From positions 1,798,001-1,862,000 of the forward strand of contig NZ_CP085725.1 of NCBI RefSeq assembly GCF_036840915.1: 64,000 bases of DNA. Direction: 5' to 3'. A model generated the notes under the pieces. The model had not been told where the DNA came from. It did no database searches and worked only from the letters and a program-made list of their open reading frames with translations. Numbering within the stretch: the stretch's first letter is position 1; the number at the start of each line of letters is the position of its first letter. The position numbers and the translations under genes were made by a program. Below, piece by piece: positions 26,634 through 35,489 of this stretch. This DNA comes from Flavobacterium hankyongi. GTDB lineage: Bacteria; Bacteroidota; Bacteroidia; Flavobacteriales; Flavobacteriaceae.

Positions 26634-27656
26634 TTATAATCCAAGTTTAGTGACCCACTCTGCATATTTTTTTGCATTTACCATATGAGCTTCATAAGTG
26701 CTGGCAAAATCATGATAGCCTTGTCTATCTACACTTGCACAAAAATATACATAATCATGTTTTTCGGCATTAAGAACAGCGTCGATTGCTGTAATATCAG
26801 GCATCGCAATTGGACCTGGAGGCAATCCTATATTTACATATGTATTATAAGGTGAGTGAATTCTCAACATATCCCCTTTTACTCTTTTTATAACTTGGTT
26901 AAAGTCACCACTTTCTCTTTTTACAGCATAAATAACTGTAGGATCAGCTTGTAAAGGCATTTCAAGCTTTAATCTGTTTAAATAAACCCCAGCGACTCTT
27001 GGACGTTCATCTGTTTTTACAGTTTCTTTATGAACAATTGCAGCCAAAGTAATAACTTGAGCTGGAGTCATTCCTAGCGCTTTGGCTTTAGTCCTACGTT
27101 CATCATTCCAAAAACGATTAAACTCATCTGCCATTTTATCTCTAAACTTATCTGCAGATGTATTCCATTTTAGCTCGTAAGTATTTGGTATAAACATACC
27201 AAGTACAGTTTCTTTATTAAATCCATTCTTTTCCATAAAAACAGAATCGGTAATTGATTTCATTAAGCTAACACTATCAGCTTCAATTTGAGAAGAAACA
27301 CGAGATACTAATTTTTCAAGACTTTCTTGGTTGTTAAAAGCTAAATTTAGCGGCATATTATGACGTAATGACGATACCAGTGCAAAACTTCCCATTCCTT
27401 TTTTGAATAAGAAACGCCCTGGAAATACATTTTCATCGTAAGACCGTTTCTCAGCAACAAATTTAAACTTACTAATATCTGACACATAAGGTTCTAAAAT
27501 TTGAAGTACATCTTCATACTTTGAGCCTGTTGGTATATAAACATACACCTCATCTTTATCAAACTTTGTATTAGCTGAAAATATATTGATATATGCATAA
27601 ATGGCTACTGCCAAAATTGCTACAAGTGCAGCTATTGCTATTCTTTTTTTATTCAA
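26634..27656 (-). CDS. mltG: Endolytic transglycosylase MltG (YceG-like)
   Basis: Membrane-anchored murein lytic transglycosylase that cuts nascent glycan strands and sets their length. The 340 residues have an N-terminal transmembrane anchor (about 5-25), a LysM-like subdomain (about 36-100) and the YceG catalytic domain with LAAIVHKETVKTDERPRVAGV, containing catalytic Glu211. Further conserved parts are NRLKLEMPLQADPTVIYA, SPYNTYVNIGLPPGPIAMP and the C-terminal YDVYFCA-like segment (HDYVYFCASVDRQGYHDF). It is 10 bp downstream of the GNAT gene and probably in one operon with dapF. Confidence 0.95.
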   Translation of the reverse strand: MNKKRIAIAALVAILAVAIYAYINIFSANTKFDKDEVYVYIPTGSKYEDVLQILEPYVSDISKFKFVAEKRSYDENVFPGRFLFKKGMGSFALVSSLRHNMPLNLAFNNQESLEKLVSRVSSQIEADSVSLMKSITDSVFMEKNGFNKETVLGMFIPNTYELKWNTSADKFRDKMADEFNRFWNDERRTKAKALGMTPAQVITLAAIVHKETVKTDERPRVAGVYLNRLKLEMPLQADPTVIYAVKRESGDFNQVIKRVKGDMLRIHSPYNTYVNIGLPPGPIAMPDITAIDAVLNAEKHDYVYFCASVDRQGYHDFASTYEAHMVNAKKYAEWVTKLGL

Positions 27657-27666
27657 AACTTTAAAT

Positions 27667-28200
27667 TTAATAGGTTGTGTTTATCAATTGAAACATGTAC
27701 TCATCATGAAATTTATGATTATTGAAAGTCCAGTCCTTTTTAGTGCCAATTTTTTGGAAACCAAATGTAGTAAAAAGCTTTAAACTTGGTTCATTATCAG
27801 CTCCAATATTTGCAAAAAGCTGATGAAGTCCTAACTGTGCAAAACTGTATTTTATTAACAAAGACAAAGATTCTTTTCCAACCCCTTGATTTCTATCAAC
27901 TTGATTTTGTATAACTATTCCAACCCCTGCTCTTTTGTTTTTGGGATCAAAATCAAACAAATCAATAAGTCCAATCGCTTCAAAAGAATTATTTTTACAA
28001 ATAGCTAAACGCAATTGTTTTGCTATGTAAATATCCTGATGTGCATTTTCTAAATACTGATGAATTAAAAATCTTGAATATGGAGTTTGTGTGTTACTCA
28101 CTTCCCAAATTTCCTCATTATTTTCTACAGCAAAAACAAAGTCAAGATCTTCGGGTTCAAGCGCTCTTAAATATATATTTTCTCCTTTTAAAGTTATCAT
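27667..28200 (-). CDS. GNAT family N-acetyltransferase (RimJ/RimL-like)
   Basis: A 177-residue acetyltransferase of the RimJ/RimL (Acetyltransf_3) type, starting MITLKGENIYLRALEPEDLDF. The acetyl-CoA site is IVIQNQVDRNQGVGKESLSLL and the C-terminal helix contains NEPSLKLFTTFGFQKIGTKKDW, as in related enzymes. The substrate is unknown: ribosomal-protein N-termini, aminoglycosides, or other amines are all possible. It sits between dapF (5 bp) and mltG (10 bp), so it is co-transcribed with two cell-wall genes. This conserved placement may hint at an envelope-related substrate, but that is speculative. Confidence 0.9.
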   Translation of the reverse strand: MITLKGENIYLRALEPEDLDFVFAVENNEEIWEVSNTQTPYSRFLIHQYLENAHQDIYIAKQLRLAICKNNSFEAIGLIDLFDFDPKNKRAGVGIVIQNQVDRNQGVGKESLSLLIKYSFAQLGLHQLFANIGADNEPSLKLFTTFGFQKIGTKKDWTFNNHKFHDEYMFQLINTTY

Positions 28201-28205
28201 CGAAT

Positions 28206-28988
28206 TTATAAAGTGATTTGTCCTTCGTAAACAAACTTTGCAGGTCCTTTTAAAAAAACCTGAGTAAAAAATCCATTCTTTTCAACAAATGAGACTTCCA
28301 GTTCTCCGCCTTCAACTCTCAACTGAATTACTGAACTGTTTGTTTTTCCCATATATTTCATTGCTATCGCTACAGCTGTTGCCCCAGTACCACAAGAAAG
28401 AGTTTCATCCTCTACACCTCTTTCATAAGTACGCAACCAAAATTTATTTTCATCGGTTTGAGTAACAAAGTTAACATTACTTCCAGCTTGACCATACAAA
28501 TTACTATATCTAATTTTTGATCCTTCATTACGAACATCAAAAATATGTAAATCTTCTACTAGTTCAACATGATGCGGAGAACCTGTATTCAAGAAAATAT
28601 GATTTTCGTGTTGTTGCACTTCATCTACATCTTTCATTTGCAATGACACAATGTCATTTTCATCAATAGTTGCATGATGCAAACCGTCAACAGCAATAAA
28701 AGTTGCAGAATCAGAAATCACATTCAATTTTTTAGCAAATGCAACTAAACATCGTCCACCATTTCCACACATAGAACTTTCGTTTCCGTCAGAATTATAG
28801 TAAACCATTTTAAAATCTGTCGATTCGTCATTTTCTAACAAAATAAGACCATCGGCACCAATACCGAAACGGCGATCACAAAGTTTTTCAATTAGTTTGG
28901 TATCATTTTTGGGAAAAGTAAGTGAACGGTTATCAACCATGACAAAGTCATTTCCCGTTCCTTGATATTTGTAAAATGTAAATTGCAT
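28206..28988 (-). CDS. dapF: Diaminopimelate epimerase
   Basis: Converts LL- to meso-diaminopimelate for lysine and peptidoglycan. The ATG at 28988 gives 260 residues starting MQFTFYKYQGTGNDFVMVDN, the standard N-terminus. The open frame continues 42 codons upstream, but these are unlike the family and run through a hairpin element. The two catalytic cysteines are C74 (SSMCGNGGRC) and C199 (TLSCGTGATA). It is the first gene of the probable dapF-GNAT-mltG transcript. The leader upstream contains the structured element at 29011-29095. Confidence 0.96.
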   Translation of the reverse strand: MQFTFYKYQGTGNDFVMVDNRSLTFPKNDTKLIEKLCDRRFGIGADGLILLENDESTDFKMVYYNSDGNESSMCGNGGRCLVAFAKKLNVISDSATFIAVDGLHHATIDENDIVSLQMKDVDEVQQHENHIFLNTGSPHHVELVEDLHIFDVRNEGSKIRYSNLYGQAGSNVNFVTQTDENKFWLRTYERGVEDETLSCGTGATAVAIAMKYMGKTNSSVIQLRVEGGELEVSFVEKNGFFTQVFLKGPAKFVYEGQITL

Positions 28989-29010
28989 AGTGAAATGTAA
29001 TGTCGTTAAA

Positions 29011-29095
29011 TAGCCCTGATGGTAGTGACATCCTTTTTGTTGGTCATTTCGCCTCCGCTCAATGACCAACAAAAAGATATAGCGAACAGCAGGAC
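29011..29095. repeat. Structured hairpin element upstream of dapF (REP-like or RNA element)
   Basis: A perfect 16-bp stem pairs 29033-29048 with 29061-29076 around a 12-nt loop (29049-29060). Flanking arms read AGCCCTGATGGTAGTGACAT on the left and ATATAGCGAACAGCAGGAC on the right, and CCTG/CAGG can close the outer part. From memory, sequences of this form (AGCCC-TGATGG, variable hairpin, GATATAGCG-ACAGCAGGA) recur in intergenic regions of flavobacteria; this was not checked. A minus-strand promoter-like TACATTTG at 29150-29143 would place it in the dapF 5' leader. The T-run after the stem is short on both strands, so it is not a simple terminator. Confidence 0.6.
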
Positions 29096-29260
29096 AAATG
29101 CTGAACTGGAACATAAATGTAATGCTCCTCTAAACAACATAACAAATGTACAAATATTAATAAGAAGTTAAAGACTGTTAAAGAGCGTTAAACTCGTTTT
29201 TATGTATATACGAAATTTTTATTTTTACGTTAAACATTTAAAATCATAAAACATAATACT

Positions 29261-30652
29261 ATGAAAAAATTTGGAAGTTTATTTTTGGTTTCTTTATTGA
29301 GCGGAGCCACTACTTTAGGGGCTTACAAATTATTTTTTGACAATAATTCTGCTTCATCAAAATTATCAATAGCAAATGAAAACTTTGCAAGAAATGTTAG
29401 TTTAGGAGCCGAAGGGGTTGACTTTACAACCGCCGCTGATAATGCAATACATACTGTAGTTCACGTTAAAAACAAAACCGTTTATAATATTCCCAGCAAT
29501 CCTTTAATGGAGTTTTTTTATGGTTATCAAGGAGAAGGTAGACAACAAACACAGGTAGGAACTGGCTCAGGAGTTATCATTAGTGAAGACGGTTACATAG
29601 TAACCAATAACCATGTGGTTAAAGATGCTACCGAACTGGAAGTCACTTTGAACAACAACAAAACATACAAAGCAAAACTTGTAGGCACAGACAGCAAAAT
29701 GGACATTGCCTTACTAAAGGTGGATGCAGATACTAAATTACCTTACGCAACCTTTGGTAATTCAGACAACATAAAAGTAGGAGAATGGGTTTTGGCAGTA
29801 GGTAATCCTTATAACTTAACATCGACAGTGACTGCTGGTATAGTTTCTGCGAAAGCACGTGATTTAAGTAATCAAGGAATCCAATCTTTTATTCAGACAG
29901 ATGCTGCTGTAAACCCTGGAAACAGTGGTGGAGCATTGGTAAACACTCGTGGAGAATTAGTAGGTATTAACACGATGATTTCATCCCCTACTGGAAGTTA
30001 CACAGGTTATTCATTTGCTGTACCATCTAATCTTACACGCAAAATTGTCGAAGACTTAATGGAATATGGCAATGTGCAACGTGGTGTTTTAGGAATTGAA
30101 GGTGGCGAATTAAATAGCGCTACAGCCAAAGAATTTGGAGTAAAAGAAACAACAGGCGTTTTAATTAGCAAAGTATCTAAAAATACTGGTGCCGAAAAAG
30201 CGGGTCTTAAAAAAGGCGATATTATCAATAAAATTGACGATAAAAGTATTATCACTTTTGCCGACTTGACTTCATACATTAATACTAAAAGACCAAATGA
30301 TGATGTAAAAGTTGGATTTTTAAGAGATGGAAAATTAATGAGTACCACTGTTAAACTAACTAAAAAAGAACTAATCAACTATGACTTGAAAGGTTTAGAA
30401 TTAGAAGATATTGATGCCGCCGACAAGAAAAACTTTAGAGTAAACTATGGAGTAAAAATTAAAGATATTACTAATGATGAATTAGTAGGATATGCTGATC
30501 AATTGAAAGGCGGAATAATTTTGAGTGTTGACAATGTTAAAGCAACTGATATAGAAACTATAACAAGAGTGCTTTCTAAAAAAGGAGAAAATCAACGCTC
30601 ACAAATAGAATTACTAACAAATAGCGGTCAAATACTACGTTTCTTACTATAA
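29261..30652 (+). CDS. HtrA/DegP-family serine protease with PDZ domains
   Basis: A 463-residue envelope protease and chaperone of quality control. It has an N-terminal signal or anchor (about 5-24) and a trypsin-like domain with the triad H118 (VTNNHVV), D148 (SKMDIALLKV) and S222 (AVNPGNSGGAL). A first PDZ domain follows (about 265-365, VLISKVSKNTGAEKAGLKKG) and a second, more divergent one (about 385-463). The order protease-PDZ-PDZ and the length match Deg proteins of Bacteroidota. The upstream region has no TAnnTTTG match, so a stress-type sigma factor may drive it; this is inference. A terminator follows. Confidence 0.93.
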   Translation: MKKFGSLFLVSLLSGATTLGAYKLFFDNNSASSKLSIANENFARNVSLGAEGVDFTTAADNAIHTVVHVKNKTVYNIPSNPLMEFFYGYQGEGRQQTQVGTGSGVIISEDGYIVTNNHVVKDATELEVTLNNNKTYKAKLVGTDSKMDIALLKVDADTKLPYATFGNSDNIKVGEWVLAVGNPYNLTSTVTAGIVSAKARDLSNQGIQSFIQTDAAVNPGNSGGALVNTRGELVGINTMISSPTGSYTGYSFAVPSNLTRKIVEDLMEYGNVQRGVLGIEGGELNSATAKEFGVKETTGVLISKVSKNTGAEKAGLKKGDIINKIDDKSIITFADLTSYINTKRPNDDVKVGFLRDGKLMSTTVKLTKKELINYDLKGLELEDIDAADKKNFRVNYGVKIKDITNDELVGYADQLKGGIILSVDNVKATDIETITRVLSKKGENQRSQIELLTNSGQILRFLL

Positions 30653-30671
30653 GAAAATCACGCGAAACAAG

Positions 30672-30704
30672 TAAAAGCCAATCAGATTTTGATTGGCTTT
30701 TTTT
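30672..30704 (+). terminator. Terminator after the HtrA-like gene
   Basis: AAAGCCAATCA pairs with TGATTGGCTTT around a 5-nt loop, followed by TTTTTATT. It begins 20 bp after the stop. Confidence 0.85.
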
Positions 30705-30750
30705 ATTAAAAAAATATCATAAATAATTTTACGAAAACGTTTGAAATTGA

Positions 30751-30758
30751 TACTTTTG
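30751..30758 (+). promoter_or_regulatory. TACTTTTG promoter element for GAPDH
   Basis: Matches the TAnnTTTG -7 consensus and lies 32 bp before the ATG of the GAPDH gene, just past the preceding terminator. No clear -33 element. Confidence 0.45.
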
Positions 30759-30790
30759 CGCCAATAAAAAACATAAACTCTTTTATACCA

Positions 30791-32242
30791 ATGAGCAACA
30801 ACACAACTGTTTACGAAAAAGAAATAGCTTTCCAAGCTGACAGAAGAAGAGCTGCTGTTGAATTTATCAAAATCATAAGCGATTTATGGTACGATAAGTC
30901 AATCGAATTAGTTCTTTTTAGAAATCAATTAATAGACAGAAACGTAAGTGAAATTATAAACTTACACGAATATGCTGGAGAATTCGTTCAAAAGCCAATC
31001 AACGTTTTTGATTCAGTTGAAATTGCTCGAGCTATCAACAAATTGGACTTACCACCTTCAAGACTTGATATTGGAAAATTGACATACGAATATCATTTGG
31101 AAGATAACAAATACAACGATGCAATGGCATTTGTTGTTGATAAATTAAGAAACGCTAAAGAAACTTCTGAAATTAAGCCTAAAGATGTAGTTCTATATGG
31201 TTTTGGACGTATTGGTCGTTTATTAGCTCGTGAAATGTCTTCTAAAATTGGAAAAGGGCAACAATTACGCTTACGTGCAATTGTAACTCGTGATAAAAAT
31301 GATGCAGTTTTATTAGAAAAAAGAGCTTCATTATTACGTTATGATTCGGTACACGGTGATTTTGAAGGTTCAGTTCAAGCAGATCCAGAAAACAATGCTT
31401 TAATCATCAATGGTGCAACTGTACATATCATTACAGCAAATTCTCCAGAAGAAATTGATTATACGAAATACGGAATCAACGATGCATTAGTAATCGACAA
31501 CACTGGAGCTTTCACTACAGAAGAGGCTTTAGCAAGACATTTAACTTCAAAAGGAGTTGAAAAAGTATTATTAACTGCTCCTGGTAAAGGTGTTCCGAAT
31601 ATCGTTTACGGAGTAAACCATGAAGATTACAATCCAGATGAAGTTAAAATTTGGTCTGCGGCTTCATGTACAACTAATGCAATTACTCCTGTTTTAAAAG
31701 TTATTGAAGATACTCTAGGCGTTGTAAAAGGACACATCGAAACGATCCATGCTTATACAAACGACCAAAACTTGGTTGATAACATGCACAAAAAATACCG
31801 CCGTGGTCGTTCAGCTGCTTTAAACATGGTAATTACTGAAACTGGTGCTGGAAGTGCAGTGGCAAAAGCATTACCAAGTCTTGCGGGTAAATTGACTTCA
31901 AACGCTATTCGTGTTCCTGTTCCTAATGGTTCATTAGTTGTTTTAAATCTTGAAGTAGGAAAAGAAACTTCAGTTGCTGATTTAAACAACATCATGAAAA
32001 AATATGCTTTAGAAGGTGCTCTAGTAGAACAAATTAGATACTCATTAAACAATGAATTAGTATCTTCTGATATTGTAGGAACTGCACAACCATCAATTTA
32101 TGACAGTAATGCAACTCTAGTTTCTAACGACGGTAAAAATGTTGTATTATATGTTTGGTACGATAACGAGTACGGATACAGTCATCAAGTTATTCGTTTA
32201 GCAAAATATATTGCTAAAGTTAGACGTTATACTTATTATTAA
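30791..32242 (+). CDS. Glyceraldehyde-3-phosphate dehydrogenase, long Bacteroidota form
   Basis: Glycolytic and gluconeogenic oxidation of glyceraldehyde-3-phosphate with NAD(P). The protein has 483 residues, about 140 more than the classical enzyme because of an N-terminal helical extension (about 1-130), as known for the long GAPDH of Bacteroidota. The Rossmann motif VVLYGFGRIGRLLAR lies around 133-147. The catalytic loop IWSAASCTTNAITP places Cys293, and the usual His is in GHIETIHAYTNDQ. The C-terminal WYDNEYGYSHQVI segment is standard. Codon bias and neat promoter and terminator suggest strong expression. Confidence 0.95.
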   Translation: MSNNTTVYEKEIAFQADRRRAAVEFIKIISDLWYDKSIELVLFRNQLIDRNVSEIINLHEYAGEFVQKPINVFDSVEIARAINKLDLPPSRLDIGKLTYEYHLEDNKYNDAMAFVVDKLRNAKETSEIKPKDVVLYGFGRIGRLLAREMSSKIGKGQQLRLRAIVTRDKNDAVLLEKRASLLRYDSVHGDFEGSVQADPENNALIINGATVHIITANSPEEIDYTKYGINDALVIDNTGAFTTEEALARHLTSKGVEKVLLTAPGKGVPNIVYGVNHEDYNPDEVKIWSAASCTTNAITPVLKVIEDTLGVVKGHIETIHAYTNDQNLVDNMHKKYRRGRSAALNMVITETGAGSAVAKALPSLAGKLTSNAIRVPVPNGSLVVLNLEVGKETSVADLNNIMKKYALEGALVEQIRYSLNNELVSSDIVGTAQPSIYDSNATLVSNDGKNVVLYVWYDNEYGYSHQVIRLAKYIAKVRRYTYY

Positions 32243-32267
32243 TAGGTTAGATTTAATTTAATATTTC

Positions 32268-32304
32268 AAAATCCGTTTCATTTTTTTGAGGCGGATTTTT
32301 TTTA
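32268..32304 (+). terminator. Terminator after GAPDH
   Basis: AAATCCGTTTCA pairs with TGAGGCGGATTT (two G-T wobbles) around a T-rich loop, followed by a T-run. The stem core ATCCGTTTC is shared with the terminator at 32705. Confidence 0.8.
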
Positions 32305-32357
32305 TTTATCACAATATTTACTATCTTTCTTACAAATTAAACGCAATATAAATTATT

Positions 32358-32690
32358 ATGGGAAAATTTGTAATTTCTAAAAGAGCCAATGGTGAGTTTC
32401 AATTCAATTTAAAGGCAGGTAACGGTCAAGTAATTTTGACTAGCGAAGGATATTCAGCAAAGGCAGGATGTGAAAATGGAATCGAATCTGTTAGAAAAAA
32501 TTCACAAGATGAATCAAACTTTGACAAAAAAGTTGCCGCTAATGGTAAATTTTATTTCAATTTAAAAGCTGGAAACGGACAAATCATTGGTTCAAGTCAA
32601 ATGTATGAAAGCGAGCAAGGAAGAGACAACGGAGTTAGTTCTGTAGGTGAAAATGCTCCTAATGCATCTGTAGAAGACGAAACTGTTTAA
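32358..32690 (+). CDS. YegP family protein (two DUF1508 repeats)
   Basis: A 110-residue cytoplasmic protein made of two DUF1508 repeats of about 50 residues. Repeat 1 has GEFQFNLKAGNGQVILTSEGY and CENGIESVRKNS; repeat 2 has GKFYFNLKAGNGQIIGSSQMY and RDNGVSSVGENA. The near-identity of FNLKAGNGQ in both halves shows an internal duplication. Family function is uncertain; members are often linked to stress responses. It lies in its own unit between two terminators. Confidence 0.93.
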   Translation: MGKFVISKRANGEFQFNLKAGNGQVILTSEGYSAKAGCENGIESVRKNSQDESNFDKKVAANGKFYFNLKAGNGQIIGSSQMYESEQGRDNGVSSVGENAPNASVEDETV

Positions 32691-32704
32691 AAAAATAAAA
32701 TCTT

Positions 32705-32739
32705 AAAATCCGTTTCACTTAGAAACGGATTTTTTTTAC
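32705..32739 (+). terminator. Terminator after the YegP-family gene
   Basis: AAATCCGTTTC pairs with GAAACGGATTT around a 5-nt loop, followed by TTTTTT. It lies 14 bp after the stop. Confidence 0.88.
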
Positions 32740-32744
32740 ACCAA

Positions 32745-33104
32745 ATGCTCAATTACAGTAAAAAATATCAAAGTGTTGACGAATACATCTCTGATTTTTC
32801 TGAAGAGACAGCTTCAATTTTGTCAACTATCAGAAACTTAATAAAAAAGGCTGCTCCACAAGCTACTGAATGTATCAGCTATAATATGCCAGCGTTTAAA
32901 CTGAAAAAAGTACTGGTTTATTTTGCCGCTTTTAAAAATCATATAGGTTTTTATGCTTTACCTTCTGGCAACAAAGCATTTCAAGAAGAACTTAAAAATT
33001 ACAAAACAGGAAAAGGATCTATTCAATTTCCGCTTTCTCAACCCATACCCTACGATTTAATTCAAAAAATTGTTGAATTTAGAATTCAAGAGGTTTCCAA
33101 ATAA
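32745..33104 (+). CDS. DUF1801 domain-containing protein (YdhG-like)
   Basis: A 119-residue cytoplasmic protein resembling the DUF1801 family of YdhG/iron-chaperone-like proteins. Recognisable parts are the YISDFSEETASILSTIRNLI helix, ATECISYNMPAFKLKK, YFAAFKNHIGFYALPSG and GKGSIQFPLSQPIPYDLIQKI. Function is unknown in bacteria. The ATG follows the previous terminator by a few bases, so its promoter may overlap that terminator. It is 7 bp upstream of a GNAT gene, suggesting co-transcription. Confidence 0.88.
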   Translation: MLNYSKKYQSVDEYISDFSEETASILSTIRNLIKKAAPQATECISYNMPAFKLKKVLVYFAAFKNHIGFYALPSGNKAFQEELKNYKTGKGSIQFPLSQPIPYDLIQKIVEFRIQEVSK

Positions 33105-33111
33105 ATTATAA

Positions 33112-33633
33112 ATGAATTTACAACCAACATTAAAAGACGACTCTGTTGTTTTATATCCTTTGCAAAAAACAGATTTTGAAGAATTATATAAAGTTGCCAG
33201 CGATCCATTAGTTTGGGAACAGCACCCAAATAAAGACCGATATAAAAGAGAAGTATTTCAAAACTTTTTTGATGGCGCTATGCAATCAAAAGGTGCTTTT
33301 AAAATAGTTGATATTGCTTCAGGAGAAACAATAGGAAGTACTCGATTCTATGATTTAGACACAAATAATAATTCTGTATTAATTGGCTATACTTTTTATG
33401 GAAGAAATTATTGGGGATCCTCCTATAATCCCAAAGTAAAAAAACTTATGATGGATTATGCATTCCAATTTGTTGACACGATTTACTTCCACATTGGTGA
33501 AAATAATATTCGTTCTCAAAAAGCCATTGAACGATTAGGCGCTACCAAAGTCCGAGAAATTGAAGTTGCCTATCATGGTGAACCCGAAAAACTAAACTTT
33601 GAATACTGTATAAACAAAAAAGATTGGAAATAA
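33112..33633 (+). CDS. GNAT family N-acetyltransferase (RimJ/RimL-like)
   Basis: A 173-residue acetyltransferase with the RimL-type layout: LYPLQKTDFEELYKVASDP at the N-terminus, SGETIGSTRFYDLDTNNNSV in the core, the CoA-binding region GYTFYGRNYWGSSYNPKVKK (less regular than the classical R/Q-x-x-G-x-G) and the ENNIRSQKAIERLGATKVRE helix. Substrate unknown. It follows the DUF1801 gene by 7 bp. Confidence 0.88.
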   Translation: MNLQPTLKDDSVVLYPLQKTDFEELYKVASDPLVWEQHPNKDRYKREVFQNFFDGAMQSKGAFKIVDIASGETIGSTRFYDLDTNNNSVLIGYTFYGRNYWGSSYNPKVKKLMMDYAFQFVDTIYFHIGENNIRSQKAIERLGATKVREIEVAYHGEPEKLNFEYCINKKDWK

Positions 33634-33648
33634 TTAAACTAAAAAGCT

Positions 33649-33885
33649 ATGCTCTTAAAATGTCATACCATGATTCTACTAGCAGTAGTTACATCACAAT
33701 GTGAAAACAAAAACTTAATCAAAGATTGTCCTGAAGAAAAAATAATCAATAAGATGCCAACAGTAGGTGATTCGAAACTTCCTAATGAATATTACATATA
33801 CAAAGGGGAACGAAAAGAAATAAATGAATTTGACGCAACTTGGATTTCAGAAAACTGTAAAGTACCAGTTAGCGAGGTTCATTAA
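33649..33885 (+). CDS. Small hypothetical exported protein
   Basis: A 78-residue protein. The N-terminal 18 residues (HTMILLAVVTSQC) look like a short hydrophobic signal. A Cys follows at residue 18, but the preceding VTSQ is not a canonical lipobox, so lipidation is doubtful. The remainder carries IKDCPEEKIINKMP, YYIYKGERKEINEFDATWI and NCKVPVSEVH; the KGERKEI segment recurs, as I recall it, in short flavobacterial hypothetical proteins. Three cysteines remain after the putative signal. No function can be assigned. It lies 15 bp after the GNAT stop, with its 3' end overlapping the convergent LysM gene by 4 bp. Confidence 0.6.
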   Translation: MLLKCHTMILLAVVTSQCENKNLIKDCPEEKIINKMPTVGDSKLPNEYYIYKGERKEINEFDATWISENCKVPVSEVH

Positions 33886-35201
33886 TTTAAAACTCGGTTA
33901 ATTTGAACAAAACGTCTTGCATAGTAAGGCTCTTTTACTGAAGAAATAATAACACCAGCACTAGTAGAAGAATGAATAAATTTAATTTCATCTTCTGCTA
34001 CTTCAGTAATCATACCAACATGACTAACACCTCTTCCACGAGTTGCGAAGAAAATAAGATCTCCTTTTTGTGCTTGACTTCTATCAATTCTAACTCCAGC
34101 ATTTGCAGCCATATCACGAGAAGAACGTGGCAAAGTCATTTCTATGTTTTTAAAAGTCGAAAACATTAATCCAGAACAATCAAAACCTCCATTACCTGTA
34201 GCTCCACTTCTGTATCTTGCTCCTAAATTTTCAGATGCTTTAGAAATAAGAAATTCAGCTTTAGTCATATTTTCTGGAGTAAGCGGCTCCACTTCTACAA
34301 CTTCCGTTTGAGTTTGAGTTGTTTCATCTACTTCCTCATCTGACTCTTCAATTTGAGGTTTCACATCTGCAACCTCATCGTTTTTATCTGATTCAACTCT
34401 ACCTATTACTTTAAATTGACTTCCAGATTTTTTATCTTCTTTCTTTTCAACTTTTTTCTCTGCAATTGGTTTTTCTTCAGATTTTCCAACAACAGCAACT
34501 TTAGTTTCTTTTTTATTTTCTAAAATAACATTTTCATTTTGACTGCCTTTCTTAACCAATAACTTAACTCCAACTGCAAGTCCGTTTTTAATTTCAGGAT
34601 TTAAAGATTCCAATTCAGCAATTGAAACTCCATACTTTTTAGAAATACCGTATTTAGTTTCTTTAGGTTGTACTTCGTGAACTATTTGTTCGCCAGAAAT
34701 TGATACTTCTTTAACTTCTTCTTTCTGAACAATTGAAGCTTTTTCTATCTTTTTAACCTCTTCTTTTTGGATTGGTTTTTCTTCCTTTTTACTAGCAACA
34801 GCGTCAACTTTACTCTCTCCTATTGGAATAATTAATTTTAAACCAATTTTCAAACCTTCAGTTTCTATAATTGGATTGGCTTCTTTTATTTTATCAATAG
34901 AAGTATTGTATTTTTTTGAAAGTCCGTACAATGTTTCTTTTGCAGCGACTTCATGTTCTACTGTTTCAGACTTTTTTTCTTCGACTTTATTTTTTGATGG
35001 AATTTGTAAAACCATGTTCAACTGAAGTGTTTTTTTAGCTTTTGGATTTAATGCTAAAATTTCAGCTGGTTTTACATTGTATTTTTGAGCAATACTATAA
35101 ACAGATTCTCCTTTTGAAACAGAATGTTTGATATTTTCTTGAGAGAAAACCACATTAGTAATTACAAAAAGAAATAAGGTTAAAAGTTTTTGGAGCTTCA
35201 T
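33882..35201 (-). CDS. LysM and NlpC/P60 (C40) peptidoglycan hydrolase
   Basis: A 439-residue exported cell-wall endopeptidase. After a signal peptide (1-20) come three LysM repeats (about 24-68, 82-127, 172-217), each beginning KHSVSKGES-like and ending in an L-x-I/V-P/K strand. A charged, Lys/Glu-rich linker spans about 218-310. The C40 domain (about 312-439) has catalytic C342 (NGGFDCSGLMF), H394 (RGVSHVGMI) and H410 (EIKFIHSS). It probably cleaves peptide stems in the periplasm, anchored on glycan by the LysM units. Single gene; the 288 bp upstream is AT-rich with no clear promoter element. Confidence 0.93.
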   Translation of the reverse strand: MKLQKLLTLFLFVITNVVFSQENIKHSVSKGESVYSIAQKYNVKPAEILALNPKAKKTLQLNMVLQIPSKNKVEEKKSETVEHEVAAKETLYGLSKKYNTSIDKIKEANPIIETEGLKIGLKLIIPIGESKVDAVASKKEEKPIQKEEVKKIEKASIVQKEEVKEVSISGEQIVHEVQPKETKYGISKKYGVSIAELESLNPEIKNGLAVGVKLLVKKGSQNENVILENKKETKVAVVGKSEEKPIAEKKVEKKEDKKSGSQFKVIGRVESDKNDEVADVKPQIEESDEEVDETTQTQTEVVEVEPLTPENMTKAEFLISKASENLGARYRSGATGNGGFDCSGLMFSTFKNIEMTLPRSSRDMAANAGVRIDRSQAQKGDLIFFATRGRGVSHVGMITEVAEDEIKFIHSSTSAGVIISSVKEPYYARRFVQINRVLN

Positions 35202-35452
35202 AAGTATTAAATTTTATCACAGTAAGAAAAAACTGCTAAATTTTTAACGGTTCACAAGATAGGCATTTTAAACGTTTTGCTTGTAAAGTTTTAACATTTT
35301 TAAGAATTTCACGCTTTTAAAAGTAAGATTTTATTTCTAAAAAACAGAACAAATAAAACAGCAAAAAATTAACAATCAAAACATTAAACAATTTACATTT
35401 TAAGAAAGCATAACAATTTGTTAATTACCAAAAAATTACATTTCATTCTGTA

Positions 35453-35460
35453 TATATTTG
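35453..35460 (+). promoter_or_regulatory. TATATTTG promoter element for the PD40 protein gene
   Basis: Exact TAnnTTTG match, 29 bp before the ATG at 35490. An in-frame start further up at 35418 precedes this element, so the element supports the 35490 start. Confidence 0.45.
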
Positions 35461-35489
35461 ATTTAATCAAGAAACAAACGGTCATTCCT

